Assembly: GCA_009746045.1 (NCBI GenBank)
Contig: RPFO01000497.1
Span: forward strand, 58,501 to 122,500
Reading direction: 5' to 3'
Length of the DNA: 64,000 nt
From: Mesostigma viride
Lineage: Eukaryota > Streptophyta > Mesostigmatophyceae > Mesostigmatales > Mesostigmataceae
Shown piece after piece: positions 13,393 to 25,700 of the stretch. A program made the position numbers and the translations under genes. Position 1 is the first letter of the stretch. Every line of letters starts with the position of its first letter. The notes beneath the pieces were generated by a model. The model saw nothing but the letters and a program-made list of their open reading frames with translations, ran no database searches and was not told the DNA's origin.

Positions 13393-15104
13393 CAGCGTAC
13401 GCCAATACGCCGTATAATACGGTAAATACGCCGTATTATACAATACGGCGAGGTTTGGCGTACTAACGTACTAGAAATACGCCGTATATTGCGTTCTCAA
13501 CGCAAATACGGCGCATAATACGTATTTTTCGCGTATTATACGGCGCCCGGCTCCGGAATTTGGCGCCAGAGCTAGTTTTGGCGTTGCTGACCTAGGCAGG
13601 TACGCAGCCTGAACCGTACTTGGGGAGTACGGGCCTACGGTTGGTCCCGCTTGTCATCTCTGCCAGTTGACGGCGTGGGTAAACGATGGCAAAACGAGAC
13701 CGACTTGCATAAATATGATAGTTGACCTCCGCGGCCATGGAGGTGCAGAAATCTGACTGGTATGGGAGCATGGCTTGACATTTTGAACTGCAATTTTGCA
13801 GGCATGATCCATAGGTCCTAAACAGCGTATATCATTGCTAGGCAACGCCTGGGTGTGCGCAGATATGTCTCGACCCTATGCTCGGTGCAGCAACCTCGTT
13901 TGATCAGCGACCAGGTCGGTCGCCGTGCATGTGCTAACTGTTACTAGGCGGGAAATAAGTCGATACGTTTGTACGCGGATAGATGTGTAAAATATATTGC
14001 TGACATGTTTTATTGGCGACGACGGCCAGGAAAGCGGCTCGCAGCTACATTGATGAGGTGGGCATCCGGCTAGCTCCAGCAAGGAAGGTAATTAATACGC
14101 GGTTTTGATCTGGTATGTGCTATCCTGTTCACGTTTTATTGCATACTGTATCAAGGTTTTGGGTCGAATCGTATACCTATCAATAAGTTCATGGTTGTAA
14201 TAAGGAATTAGTTCAATTAGCAATCTATATACCATGCAGTGGATGAGTATCACACTTCGATCATGACCTTTATGTAAACAACAAACTGTCGACGCCCCCT
14301 AGGGCTCCCCCAGAATAGATTCTAGCCAGCTGTCTAGAAGAGGGCAATCGACATATAGCTTTTACATTATAGCATGACTTGCCATGTATTTCTCGAGCAT
14401 AGTATACTGATCTAGCCCCAACGGCTTAGAGTGGCCCCAACGGTTTAGAGTGGCATGAACGCAATCACATTATAGCCCAGCCATGGCTCAGCGTGGCCAT
14501 TTGCTTATGCCTTAGCAGACGCCCGTTGAGCCCACTTCACCTTTCTTGTACAGCATCAGCTATGCTTCAGCCTACCTCTGGTATCGTTAATAATGGTTGT
14601 CCCACAGTGATGCGCCCCGGCCCCGTGATGTGGATAGAGCGCTCGATGTGGCCTGCCCACCGACTGGTGGGCGGTGGCAGTGAGAGAAGCTAGGGCGCCC
14701 TCCCTCCCTCTCATTGTGTACAGGGGTTGAAGGTTCCTCTACTTTGTATTGGCACCCACGTGACGCAGTCACGTGATAATTAACTAATTAATTAATTAAT
14801 TACTCTTCATACAATTGATATGAGACAACCAAGTGAGTGTCAAACGGCTACCGGCGACCTCTACGTGCATATTGTATTGTTTTTCATCAAGATTGAGACA
14901 TAATTTAGCTAGAGTTTTTGAGAGGCACGCCCATGGGATAAACACCTTAGAATATTTTATCCTAATTGAAAATCCACTTTTCCGAACAAAAAACCACTTT
15001 TTGAGCTCTTGGCGTATAATACGCGTATAATACGTGTATAATACGAAATACGCAATACGCCGAGGCTTTGCCGTATTGCCGTATTGCCGTATTGGCTCAC
15101 ACTG
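13393..15104. mobile_element. hAT-like non-autonomous DNA transposon inside the gypsy element
   Basis: The left end reads CAGCGTACGCCAATACGCCG; the right end, inverted, reads CAGTGTGAGCCAATACGGCA. Both ends are followed by dense copies of GTATAATACG-like subterminal motifs (13400-13540 and 15010-15095). On the minus strand the flanks are ATGACTTG before the insertion and TTGACTTG after it, a 7-of-8 match to an 8-bp target duplication, with two extra bases at one end. CAG termini, subterminal repeats and 8-bp duplications fit the hAT superfamily. No transposase frame was recognised. The interior has picked up a SINE-like repeat (14612-14802). Confidence 0.65.
14612..14802 (+). repeat. SINE-like dispersed repeat S200, copy 1
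   Basis: About 190 bp shared with 57350-57531 (same strand) and 24664-24780 (inverted): GCCCCGG...GTGATG, GGCCTGCCCA, TAGGGCGCCCTC, TGTACAGGGGTTGAAGGTTC, GGCACCCACGTGACGCAGTC, then a (TAAT)n-like tail. The layout (unique head, short-tandem tail, dispersed copies) resembles a SINE, but no clear pol III boxes are visible. Confidence 0.6.
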
Positions 15105-15109
15105 CAAGT

Positions 15110-17391
15110 CATCCATGGTTGTGTGCCCGAGATGAAACAGGTGGCGGGCCCGGGGGGACCGTGGCTCCACGCCATAGGCGGTCCCCGGGGCGGCCACTGG
15201 TACACAGGTGGTATGAAGCACGTCCATGTCCTCGTAGAAGCATTAGTCCGCCCGTCGCGAGAGGGCGTCGGGCACCACGTTGTCCGCACCCTTGACATAT
15301 TGGATCTTGAACGGCGCGAAATTGCGACAAGTACTACCGCGCTTGGCGGGGCGTCAGATTGGGCTGCACCAGGAGGTGGGTGAGCGGCCGGTGGTTGGTG
15401 TGGATCTCACCATGCAGGCGGTGGGGGTCGAGATCCCCCTGCTCACTAATGGCCACCGAAAACTGGGCCCCCAAAAGATGATGACGCCACGTGTGTGGCA
15501 GCTGTAAACTACTGCCAGGAGTTCCTGTTGATGCACTGGATAGTTCCGCTCCGCCGGAATCATCGTGCGTGAGATGTACTCAATGGGCAGCCTGAAGGCC
15601 CTTGCCTTGATCCTGCAGGAGAACGCCCTCGATGGCCATGCACCTTGCTGGCGTCGGTAGCCACGACGAAAGGAAGGGACGGGTCCGGCAGGACGAGGAC
15701 AGGCGCTGTGGTGAGGTGGCCTCGAAGGCCTGCTGGCACTGCTCAGCCCAAAGGAACTGGGTACCCTTCTTGAGAAGAGCGTTGATCGGGGCGGCGATGG
15801 TGGCAAACCTCGGAATGAACCGTCGGTAGTAGGATGCCAACCCCAGGAAACTGCGCACCCCCTTCGATCACGTCCGTGGGGACCGGCCTGGCATTGCTGC
15901 ATGTACGGACTCGATCTTCTCCGGGTCGGTCGCGATGCCGTCCGCGGACAGGGTATGGCCCAAAAAGGGCACACTGCGGCCGGCGCGAACCTTGGCCTTC
16001 CGCGCCGACAGGTGCTCGTCTTCCATGATCTGCAGCACTGCGTCAACAATTCCTCCAGGAACAGCTCCTCGAACGTCCTGGAGTACACCAGAATGTCGTC
16101 CAGGTACGCCAGCGCGCACGTGCGCTTGTAGGTCCATGGTGGGCGCGCCCCCTTCTGCGGTTCCGTAAGATCCTTGGAGACCTGCGGCAGGTGGGCCGTG
16201 CCCATCACCGGACGGAGGATGTCGTTCATTGCAGCATCTGGAAAGATGCAGGCGAATTACACAGGCCCATTGCCGCCACCCGAAACTGGTTGTGGCCGAA
16301 GGGCGTGGCGAACGCGGTCTTGTGGCAGTCCTCCGGCGCGATGCGCAGCTGCCAAAACCCGTCCGCGCAGTCGATGACGGTCAGTGAAGCACGTAGCCCC
16401 TTGGACACGGTTGAAGATGTCGTCGATCCTCGGTAGGGGATATCGGGACTTGACAGTGATGGCGTTCAGCTTCCGGTAGTCAGTCACCAAACGCCACTTG
16501 CCCCCAGGCTTGGGAACGAGCAGCACGCCCGCTGAGAAGGGGCTGTTGCTTGGCTCAATGAGACCGGCGTCGAGCAGCGAAATGAGGATCTTCTTGAGCT
16601 CCACCAGCTCGACTGGACCCATGCGGTACATGGGAGACGCTGTCGGCCCGGAACCCTCCTGGACCTGGATATGGTGTAGCACCGAGCGATTGGGAGGGAA
16701 CTGGGGCGTGCGATCCGCGATCGAAGAGAGTAGCACGCTTCTCCAAGACGGCGTTGAAACGCGCCAGCTCGTCCGCGGAGTGAAGCCGACGCCGATCTCG
16801 TTGAGCATGCATGGCCTGAGTGCTGTCCAGGTCTATACGGTACATCGCATACTCCTTGCCCTTCCGAAGCTGGCGTGCCAGCGTCTTGCTACTCATCAGG
16901 ATCTGGGACGCTGGTCGAGGCCCGTCCGCCGAGCGCTCGTGTGTAATGTTATGTACCTCGGCGGCCTGTGCCCTGTACTCACTGTCGGGGCACCAACCAA
17001 AAGGATCCATCCGGAAACCAAACTACTCGTCGGCGTACACTGATGTCTACATCCTGCATGCTGGTCCAACCAGTCCACCCCAATGATGATGTCTGCAGCG
17101 CCCAGCGGCGCAATAGTCGCCACCAAGTCCACCGGCGTGCATGCCTTGCAGCACGCCCTTGATGTCTGCCAGGCCTGGCGATTGGTGTCGCCGGCCATCC
17201 GAATAGGTCACATGCACTGCCATGTTGTGCGGTCGTGGGATCAGACCCAGCCGGCGCACCAGGGCCTCGTTGATGAAGGACGTGGAGGCGCCGGTGTCGA
17301 CCAAAAATTTCACGTCCATGACCGTTTTCTCTTTCAAATACGGATCAAGGACGGTGGGAGGAACCAGTAACCCTCCACTGAAAAGAAACAA
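15110..17391 (-). pseudogene. Gypsy protease-reverse transcriptase-RNase H remnant
   Basis: Read right to left. Aspartic protease at 17391-16900 has FLVDTGASTSF and later ADIIIGVDWL. Reverse transcriptase at 16810-16000 has LIEPSNSPFSAGVLLVPK, KWRLVTDYRKLN, then in shifted frames VIDCADGFWQLRI, TAFATPFGHNQF and the catalytic LAYLDDILVYS. The connection/RNase H region at 15860-15250 has MRSFLGLASYYRRFI, YPVHQQELLAVVYSCHT and KGADNVVPDALSRR. At least five frame changes are needed to read through it, so it is inactive. After the RNase H motif only about 80 residues follow, with no HHCC or DDE integrase. That is either a deletion or an unusual domain order. Confidence 0.85.
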
Positions 17392-17677
17392 ATGTCGCGA
17401 ACCTCCTTGAGATACACGCGCCGGTTGGGTGGCCGCGTCTGATCGAGCCGGAAGCCACGTTATTGACGTCTACCTCTAATCTAATTGACTCCGCGTCAGG
17501 CCTACTATCTGATTTCTCTACCCTATCATCTACTATACCCCGGGGCCCAGTCCCACGGGTAAGGCTAGCTACTACTCCCGAGGAGCGGTGGTCCCGACGG
17601 GAGGCCACCTAGCTCGCCCGACCGCCCGCCCTCTTCCCCCCCCTCAGGACTCCTCTTCGTCCGCCTCCTCCTCGTCT

Positions 17678-19578
17678 TCATACTCGTAGCCAGCCACGGC
17701 GTGCGTCTGACCGGAACTGAGAGGAGGACTGTCGCCGCGCCTCAATCGCGTTAACCGCACGCAACATGCACGCCCTTGGTGGAGCTGGTCGCGGGCGGCG
17801 CGGCTGCTGGTACTGAGTCGGGACTTGTCTGGCATGCTGCAGGCGAGCCGCCCGCTCGCCCGCGTTGCGGGGTCTGTCCCGGGGACCGGAGGAGTCGGGG
17901 CGGATGCCGAATGCTGGCCCAGAGAAGCGAACACTGGGCTCAGCCTCCCCTGCACCGCGACCGGCGTGTTTGCCCCGGAGCTTGGGGCAGTCACGTTTGA
18001 GGTGTCCCACCTCGCTGCACATGAAGCACCGCGCCTTGCTAGCGTCAATCGCATTGATACCCTGGTCAGTGTAGCCATCATCAGGATCGTCGAGGTAGTC
18101 GTCCTCTTCCTCGCCGGCGAGCTCAGTGGAGTACATTTGATTCACCCGCCGCGGGGGAGCTGGCCTGAAGAAACGATGCACGGAGGGTGCGCGCCCGCGA
18201 GTCACCACATCGGCCACCTGCAGAAGATATCTGTGGATGTTCAAGATGTCCCACTCCTCCCAAGGAACCTCAGCGTAGTGCTTTAGTACCTCGTCCTGCA
18301 GCTCGGGACTGAGTGCCTCGATGAATCTGATCTTGTACTCGTACCAGGTCATGTCGGTCAGGTAAGCGGCGCTGGACTCAAACTTGGACAGAAACTCGCG
18401 ATACAGAGTGGTCCCCTGGCGCAGCTTGCCGAAGGCGAGTCGCTCGTGGATTACTGCGTCTGGGGGTACCAACTTGCGGCGCACCCGGTCCATCAACTCC
18501 TCCACGGTTTGCGGGTACGACTGGGATGCGATGCTCTCACAGTTCAAGATGCTCACCACCGAGGGGTCCATGCAGGTGTTGACCACATGCGGGATCACTG
18601 AGATCACATGTGGCAAGTTCCCAGCTGTTGTGATTGCACCAGACGGTATACTGCTGTTGCCACATGCGTCCCCATTTGTCGACCTCTCGCGGTTTCCTGA
18701 TGTCTGCGTGCAGCTTGGGTACATTCTTGAAGGTCGGCATCGGTGGGGCCTTTACCGTGTTGATCTTAGGCCCACCGACCTCTCTGTAGGAGATGGAGCC
18801 GAATGCTGGGGGCTGCGACCGGGGGAGAGATCCGGATCTGGCCGGCGTACCGTGCGTCCGCCGCACCTGTACCGATGAGGGGTGTTCATACCCCGGGCGG
18901 GTCATCCAATGCCACCCTGCTGAAATTCAGGTTGCTGACGGTCGCGGGCCAGGGGACCACGCTGCTGTCATGCGCCCGTGGACGCTGTGGTTGGGGTACA
19001 GGACGCTGGACGGGCGTATGAGTCTCCTCGTCTCGGGCAGTGGCACTGCTTCTGTCATCCCCTAGCCGGGCCCGTGGTCTATGGGTACCAACGGGCGGGC
19101 CCTGTGTCCCTGGATCCTCGTCATCCTCACCGGTGTCTTCCAGCTCGCCGAACTCGTCATCTGCCCCTGGAATCTCACCGTCGTCATCCGAATTCCATAG
19201 TGCCGTGGGTAACAGGGAAGTACTGCCGAAGGACACTCTACGTCTGCCCCGGTGGGTGGAGACCGGCGGAGGTCCCTGGGGACGCCCCCGCCCCGCCCAT
19301 GGGGCTCAGGCGGTAGGTGCCCTGCAGTGTCGCACCTGGCAGCTCCGTACGCGCCAAGAGTTGCATGTTTCTTCAGCTTATACATCGAGAATCTGAGAGT
19401 CTGGGGTCTCCTCCGGCTGCATGTCGAAGCGCCTGAGGATGACCTGGCCGGCAGCTAGCGGCGATCGACGGTCGCGGTCAGCGGGCTCGCGCGCGTAACT
19501 TCCAGATCCTGGAGCTTGGTGGTGATGGCGGCACCTGGTGGTAGAGATTGCCTGGGCATGCCACTGTGCGAATATCAT
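17678..19578 (-). pseudogene. Gypsy gag-like protein, frameshifted
   Basis: A 348-codon frame (17678-18724) holds a gag core with YEYKIRFIEALSPELQDEVL, an acidic linker and a CCHC knuckle CFMCSEVGHLKRDC followed by basic sequence. Upstream pieces lie in other frames: 18537-18905 (DKWGRMWQQQYTVWC), 18886-19236 (acidic GELEDTGEDDEDPG) and 19378-19578. Together they look like one gag gene broken by several indels. It lies directly upstream of the protease remnant on the same strand, as expected for gypsy. Confidence 0.7.
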
Positions 19579-19580
19579 TA

Positions 19581-20611
19581 ATTAGAAAAATAATTATGCG
19601 AAAGTTACAAATATATATCGTCTGCATCATGTGGATGTTGCTAGCTGCTTATACTGCTCCATTATCATTCTGTACAAGCAGAGTGATTGGTAAGCAGACC
19701 ACACACCAGTCATCATGGCTGAGCGCGTACAGTAGTCTATAGTTGGATAGTCCGGATGGCGCGGAATCGGAGTTGCTATCTGCGACTCCAGACCTGGGCG
19801 AGTGCGTGAGAGTGCGCCACTTGCCTTTGCGGGTTAAGTATCCGCGTAGAAAACGGCACCTCATCGGGTACTCGATCCGTGGCATACCTTCAGTGCATAT
19901 TCACGCACTTACTTACGTAAGCCCACAAAAATGGCGCATGCATGTTTTGTCCATCAGTTTTGTCAATCCTCATGTAAGTTGCCAAAATGCACGGCATAGG
20001 TACCGGATGAAAGAGTTAACCAACATTTTGTCTTAATTAATGTGCACGGAAATAGCATTCGTTCTGCCTGAGCCTTTATGAAGGCACCCCATACATGTTG
20101 CTGCTGGGAATGCGCTTGAGGGTTCCAAAATAGAGCCAAAGCACGATTTAACACATTTGACTCAATGCAATCTCCAAATGCTCATCTTATGCCTTGCTGA
20201 ACGTCCAATTTGTTTCATCGACCAGCGGACATGTATGTTCCAGGTTTCAGGCATGCGCTAGAAATCTCATCGGATTGTCAATGAACACCAGCAAAGGTCA
20301 TCCCGTTTACTGTGCTGCATGACTCAGCTCCCGATGCATTGAAAGCATCTCAGCATTCCTCAAACCCCATTCGTTCAACAGGCAAGAGCCACGCAGTTTC
20401 CAAATCCATCGACCCTTGTGCCCCACATAGGGGTTGCCTCTAAGCTGGCAACCACACCCTTCTCGCAGGCATTGACTGCCCGCCCAGTTGGCAAGCACAT
20501 TCCACGCCCCTCCGATCCATCCACGTATTATTCCACGCGCCCCGTCCTTCTCCCGGCTGCCGTCCACATTCCGAGCGGTCCCCCTCTGGATGGCCGCCAT
20601 CACCCAAAGGC
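19581..20611. other. Intergenic; no gene recognised
   Basis: AT-rich spacer between the gypsy remnant and the PP28-like gene. A stretch near 19580-19635 (AATTATGCGAAAGTTACAAAT, then CGTCTGCATCATG) recurs inverted near 41835-41880, so it contains a diverged dispersed repeat. Otherwise nothing recognised. Confidence 0.55.
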
Positions 20612-21460
20612 TCATGACACCGTCGGCCGTCCCCCCGCGCCCGGCGGTGCGTACCGGTCAAACCCCTCCTGCTGGATGCGCTTGAGCCGCTCCTCCTCCC
20701 TCCGCTTGCGCACGAGCGCCAGCCGCTCCATCTCCACCTTCATCTCCTCTTTCGACTTCTCCAGAGCCGGCGCCGGTCTCGTGACTGGTGCGCCGCTTTT
20801 GCCGCCACTCTTCAGGGGCGGCACCTCGTCCTCGTCACTCTCCTCGTCATCGTCCTCGCTGTCGTCACTCGGAGGCATCGCGCCCGCGTTGGGCCGCTGC
20901 TGGAGCGCCTTCTGGGGTGGTGCTGCTGCCGCCGGCCCCTTGCCTGCATCCTTCTTCTTGGGCTTGACCTCCTCCTCATACATGGCATCGTCGTCGCTGT
21001 CGTCGCTGGGAGGCATCTCTCCGGCGTTGGGCCGCTGCTGCAGGCCCTTGGAAGGCGCTGTCGCTGCGGGCCCCTTGCCCTTGTTGTCCTTTTTCTTGGG
21101 CTTGACCTCTTCTTCAAACACGTCCTCGTCGTCGCTGTCATCGCTCGGGGGCATCTGGCCCGCGTTCGCCCGCTGCTGCATCGGGCGGGCGTTTCCGGCC
21201 TTTGCAGGAGGAGCTGCCGCCTTGCTACTGGCAGCCGCAGGAACGGAAGCGGCCCCCTCATCCTCCTCGTCCTCCTCGCTCTCGCTTGGGGGCATCTCGC
21301 CCACGTTGGCGCGCTGCTGCATCGGGCGTTGCCGTTGGGAGGGCGCGGCCTCCGGGACCAGCTCCTCGTCGCTCTCTAGATCCGCTTCCGTGAGAGGAGG
21401 CTTCTTGAACAGGTCCTTCCGGGAGGGCCGGCCGCTGCCTCTACCGCGTCCTCGAGCCAT
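20612..21460 (-). CDS. PP28/HASPP28 (PDAP1-like) casein-kinase-substrate phosphoprotein
   Basis: A single-exon 282-residue protein from ATG at 21460 to the stop at 20612. It starts with a Gly/Arg-rich segment (MARGRGRGSGRPSRKDLF). Then come four copies of a motif of the form QQRxNxGxMPPSDDSDDE, near residues 48, 93, 143 and 190, separated by Lys/Ala/Pro-rich linkers (EEEVKPKKKD). The C-terminus is a charged helix with MERLALVRKRREEERLKR. That helix matches the C-terminal signature of the 28-kDa heat- and acid-stable phosphoprotein family (PP28 domain). The acidic Ser repeats look like casein kinase II sites. Known members are shorter and have one acidic NPN-type motif; four copies here is unusual. 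It is divergently oriented from the ALDH gene 1.3 kb away. The family call rests mainly on the C-terminal helix; alternatively it is a lineage-specific disordered protein. Confidence 0.65.
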   Translation of the reverse strand: MARGRGRGSGRPSRKDLFKKPPLTEADLESDEELVPEAAPSQRQRPMQQRANVGEMPPSESEEDEEDEGAASVPAAASSKAAAPPAKAGNARPMQQRANAGQMPPSDDSDDEDVFEEEVKPKKKDNKGKGPAATAPSKGLQQRPNAGEMPPSDDSDDDAMYEEEVKPKKKDAGKGPAAAAPPQKALQQRPNAGAMPPSDDSEDDDEESDEDEVPPLKSGGKSGAPVTRPAPALEKSKEEMKVEMERLALVRKRREEERLKRIQQEGFDRYAPPGAGGRPTVS

Positions 21461-22774
21461 GCGTATGGACTAGGCGTCGAATCGATATAGCAACCCGGTG
21501 AGGCGGGTGTAACTTCGTCGATAGGCTTCAATCAATTTTGAAAGGCCCACGCCGGGATTCCTTCAACAAAACGCTCTCTCTGCATCGGTTAAGAGCAAGG
21601 GTAAACAGCGCACATGACAGGGATATAACGAGTTAACTTCAGCAGGGAGAATTGCGGGCAATAGAGCAAGACAAAACTGACCACGTGCCAGCGTTGCGCC
21701 CCGTACTGTCGTGCAAGCCCAACATATGGAAGCCGGATAACACAGGTGTGGAGATTTCGAATCGAGGTTGATGTATACACGATTTCGAAAGATACACGGT
21801 AGCATGCACAAGAGCTTCCTCGTGGCCTTTGGTGCTGCACCCTTTGGGAAAACGAAAAAGCCGTGCACAGAAATTCTATATTGCGAGAGCCAGATTACAC
21901 CATACAATTACTGCAACGCAATGATACGCATGAGCTCGTTTCAGCGTCTAGCCAGTTAAAAATGCCCTTTGCAACTATTGAACAATGTCTCGCCCCAAAT
22001 GGACAAAAGCAATCCGGGTATGCCGGGCAAGGCACGAACGCTGCAAGCGAGCCACCGGTAAAATCCACACGCCGCAAAGCACGCGCACACTCTAGCTTAC
22101 ATTTTATATCGGCGTATGAAGTCCACCTGAGTGCTCAGCGGAGTTTGCGATGCCTGACAGCAATTTGCAACTGACTACAGAAAAGATGGCCACTGGCGTT
22201 TACACCTGATGCAGGTAAAATATCGTCGTGCCTCACTGCTTCCGCTAAAACGTCCTCATCGCCTTCTCCGCGAGCCGGGCACGTTGGCAGCTTGGCATAT
22301 GACAGCAGCTACCTGCAACTTGAAATTCACTGTACAGCCCGATCCAGCTGCCGGGTTATATCTGGGGCGCGTATTTGACGGCAAACAGGCGAAATCGCAC
22401 CCTGGATACCACAGCTGCGCATGGTGCGTTACGCGCGTATCAGCTTAAGGTTCAGTATGTCGCTGCCGTGGATGACAACAACGATCTGCTTTGTCACGTT
22501 CCCATGCAACCCAGTTCCAGTCGCATGCAATAACTCATGATTCAATTGCAATGCATGATCTCCTTCACCTTCCAAGCCCTAGCAAGGAGGTGATGCTTGC
22601 CGGGCGGGTGGTTTAAATTGAAGTGGACGCTCGTGCTCGTGCCTTCCTTCTTCCTGACGCGTCCACAGCCCTCGGATAGTCAATACAGCGGATTTAGTAG
22701 TTGCAAACCCACGTAGAGTAATCCGCCACGGTGGAGATCCGTTTGTAGGAAACCTAAATAACCATCAATCCATC
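21461..22774. promoter_or_regulatory. Divergent intergenic region between PP28-like and ALDH genes
   Basis: 1.3 kb separates two divergent start codons and should hold both promoters and 5' UTRs. I see no TATA box in a convincing position and no other gene. Confidence 0.4.
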
Positions 22775-25700
22775 ATGGCGCAAGCGGCCGCCAATGTTCA
22801 AGAGCTTCATGATAAATTGGTGGCTACTTTCAGCCAGGGTATCACCCGACCAGTCGAATGGCGACTTCATCAGCTCAACCAGTTGCTCAAGTTGGTACAC
22901 AACCATGAAGAGGAGATCCTGGATGCGGTGAAGGTCGATCTCGGTGAGGTTTTTGACCATAAGGCGTGTTGGTGTGCGTACTGCATATATGATCGTCCAA
23001 GCGACGAATTTAGGCCAAGTTTACCTCAAAAGTAATGACAGATGACCAGTATCCCAGACTACGCAGCCGGCGGCTTCATTTTTGTTCACGACGTTGACCC
23101 CACCCTGTTTGATCTCACCGTGGGGATCCCCTCGATTTCCATGGTTTGGCTGGCCTTGTTCTGATAATGTAAGATTATCACTTACGGGAGCGGTATCAAG
23201 TAGGACCGAACCTATAGTTATTGAATGCTGCACCGGCTGATAGCGCACCTCGTATGCAAATATTTCGCTCTATCTGGGCACGCCACCGGCCACCGCAGTA
23301 GAACCTGAATGTAGTCACCTGCGTGTCTGGCCAGGCACGCCTGTTTGGCGGTCAGCGCACGCATGCCAACCGCTGTACCTGCATGGCGGAGACCCAGTAG
23401 GTTACATGTTAGGAATCCATATTTCTCCTCAACCCATTTCCTTTTCTCAATTTTGTAGGAGAGGTCGATGGTACGTTAGCTGACACCATGTGACGCTGTC
23501 ACGAGACGCCCCCCCCCCCCCCCCGCCCCCCCCCCCCTGCCACCCGTCTTCATTCATTTCCCCCCTGTGGACCCCCTTGGACGGACCCTCCTTGGCTGCA
23601 CAATTTGGCCCACACCCATGGGCGTGCTCATACGTGCCGATCCCCACACACTCATGCGCGTGCTCGTACGTGCCCATCACCACACACCCATGCGTGTGCT
23701 CGCTGCATCCCCACCCACGCATCCATGCCCTCCCCCCCAGGCCGCTGCCGTCACGAGTCCTTTGTCGCGGAGCTCGGCTGCTTCTCGCGCAACCTGCGGC
23801 TCTACATCAAGAACCTGCGCAAGTGGCTGCGGCCGGAAAAGGCGTCCGGGAACCTGCTCGTCATGCCCTGCACCGCGCGCGTCGTGAAGGAGCCGCTTGG
23901 CACCGTGCTGATCCTGGCACCCTGGAACTACCCCGTGGGTAGGTGCTCCGACATCCGAATGTCGCAGATCCACCCAGAGCACATCGATGGTTGTCTCGCC
24001 TAGTGCTTTCTTCTGATTAGTGCAATCATTCTTATTAGTGCGAGTGCTTTCTTCTTATTAGTGCAATCATTCTTATTAGTTCGAGTGCTTTCTTCTTATT
24101 AGTGCCCTGGGTGGCGTGTGCCGATGATGTGGGGTCGTCAGGTTGTGGGTTCAATCCACAGGTCATCAAACGCTGGACGAGTCCACTGGTTACCGGATGG
24201 GTTGCTTGACCGGTGTGCTGAGCGGGTTGTAGAAGTCGAGACGGTGAGCTCTGCCCGCCCGCAGGGAACAATAAAAAAATTAATACAATTTATATGTCAA
24301 CATAGATAGTGTAATATTTAGTAGATGATTAAATATTCACGCGATCCCATTTGTGAGCAGGTAACCTTTGGTTGCCACCAAGTTTGGGGAGATGATAGTG
24401 GGGCAAACCCTTCCTATGGCTTTGTGCACTTTGTGCGCTATTAACTTTAATGGCCGTGTTTGCCTTGTGTGCTTTTAATGTTGATGGCTGTGTTACGACT
24501 GCCCACTCCGTCCACCGCGACGAATGCTCTCTGCCAACCCTGGATGTCCATGCACCTGGCGTGCCCTCTTTGCTTACTTTGAAGATGCATTTCTTTTGGT
24601 TCGTGGATGCTTATGATGTTGTATTCAACCTATTTACATCCCCCCCCATCCCCCCACCCGCCCATTAGTTAATTAATTAATTATCACGTAGACTTTGTCA
24701 CGTGGGTACCAACAAAGGAACTTTCAACCTCTATACACAATGAGAAGGAGGGAGGGCGCCCTAGCTTCTCTCACCCGCCCATACCCCCCGCATAAGCAAC
24801 CAGTCCACAATTTATTAAACTGATCACCCCACCCCACCCCACCCCACCCCACCCCACCCCACCCCACCCCACCCCACCCCACCCCACCCCACCCCACCCA
24901 CCCCACCCCACCCCACCCCACCCCACCCCACCCCACCCCACCCCACCACCCCACCCCACCCCACCCACCCCACCCCACCCCACCCCACCCCACCCCCACC
25001 CCACCCCACCCCACCCACCCCACCCACCCACCCCACCCCACCCACCCACCCCACCCCCACCCCACCCCACCCACCCCACCCCACCCCACCCCACCCCACC
25101 CCACCCCACCCCACCCCACCCCACCCCACCCCACCCACCCACCCCACCCACCCACCCCACCCCACCCCACCCCACCCACCCCACCCCACCCCACCCCACC
25201 CCCACCCCACCCACCCACCCCACCCCACCCCACCCCACCCCACCCCACCCCACCCCACCCCACCCCACCCACCCCACCCCACCCCACCCCACCCCACCCC
25301 ACCCCACCCACCCCACCCCACCCACCCCACCCCACCCACCCCCCCCACCACCCCACCCCACCCACCACCCCACCCACCCCACCCCACCCCACCCACCCCA
25401 CCCCACCCCACCCCACCCCACCCCACCCCACCCACCCCACCCCACCCCACCCCACCCCACCCCACCCACCCCACCCCACCCCACCCCACCCCACCCCACC
25501 CCACCCCACCCCACCCCACCCACCCCACCCCACCCCACCCCACCCCACCCACCCCACCCACCCCGCCCCGCCCCGCCCCGCCCCGCCCCCCCCCCACCCC
25601 ACCCACCCCACCCCACCCCCCCCACCCCACCCCACCCCACCCCACCCCACCCCACCCCACCCACCCCACCCCACCCCACCCCACCCCACCCCACCCCACC

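Larger units (their letters stand above)
13191..19580 (-). mobile_element. Degenerate Ty3/gypsy-type retrotransposon carrying a nested insertion
   Basis: Minus-strand gag with CCHC knuckle, aspartic protease, reverse transcriptase and RNase H occur in gypsy order between about 19.5 and 15.1 kb. All are split by frameshifts. A hAT-like element interrupts the pol frame at 15104/13393. Beyond it the frame resumes for about 26 residues to a stop near 13310, followed by a purine-rich GGGGAGGGGGAGGGAG stretch that could be the polypurine tract. No integrase is visible between RNase H and this stop. Paired LTRs were not found, so the outer limits are approximate. Confidence 0.75.

Noticed and set aside
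20418-21473. 351-codon Ser-rich plus-strand frame
   Set aside because: Antisense shadow of the acidic PP28-like gene.
24105-24180. A functional tRNA gene
   Set aside because: The B box is good, but acceptor and anticodon stems do not form and a non-tRNA body follows; more likely a SINE head.
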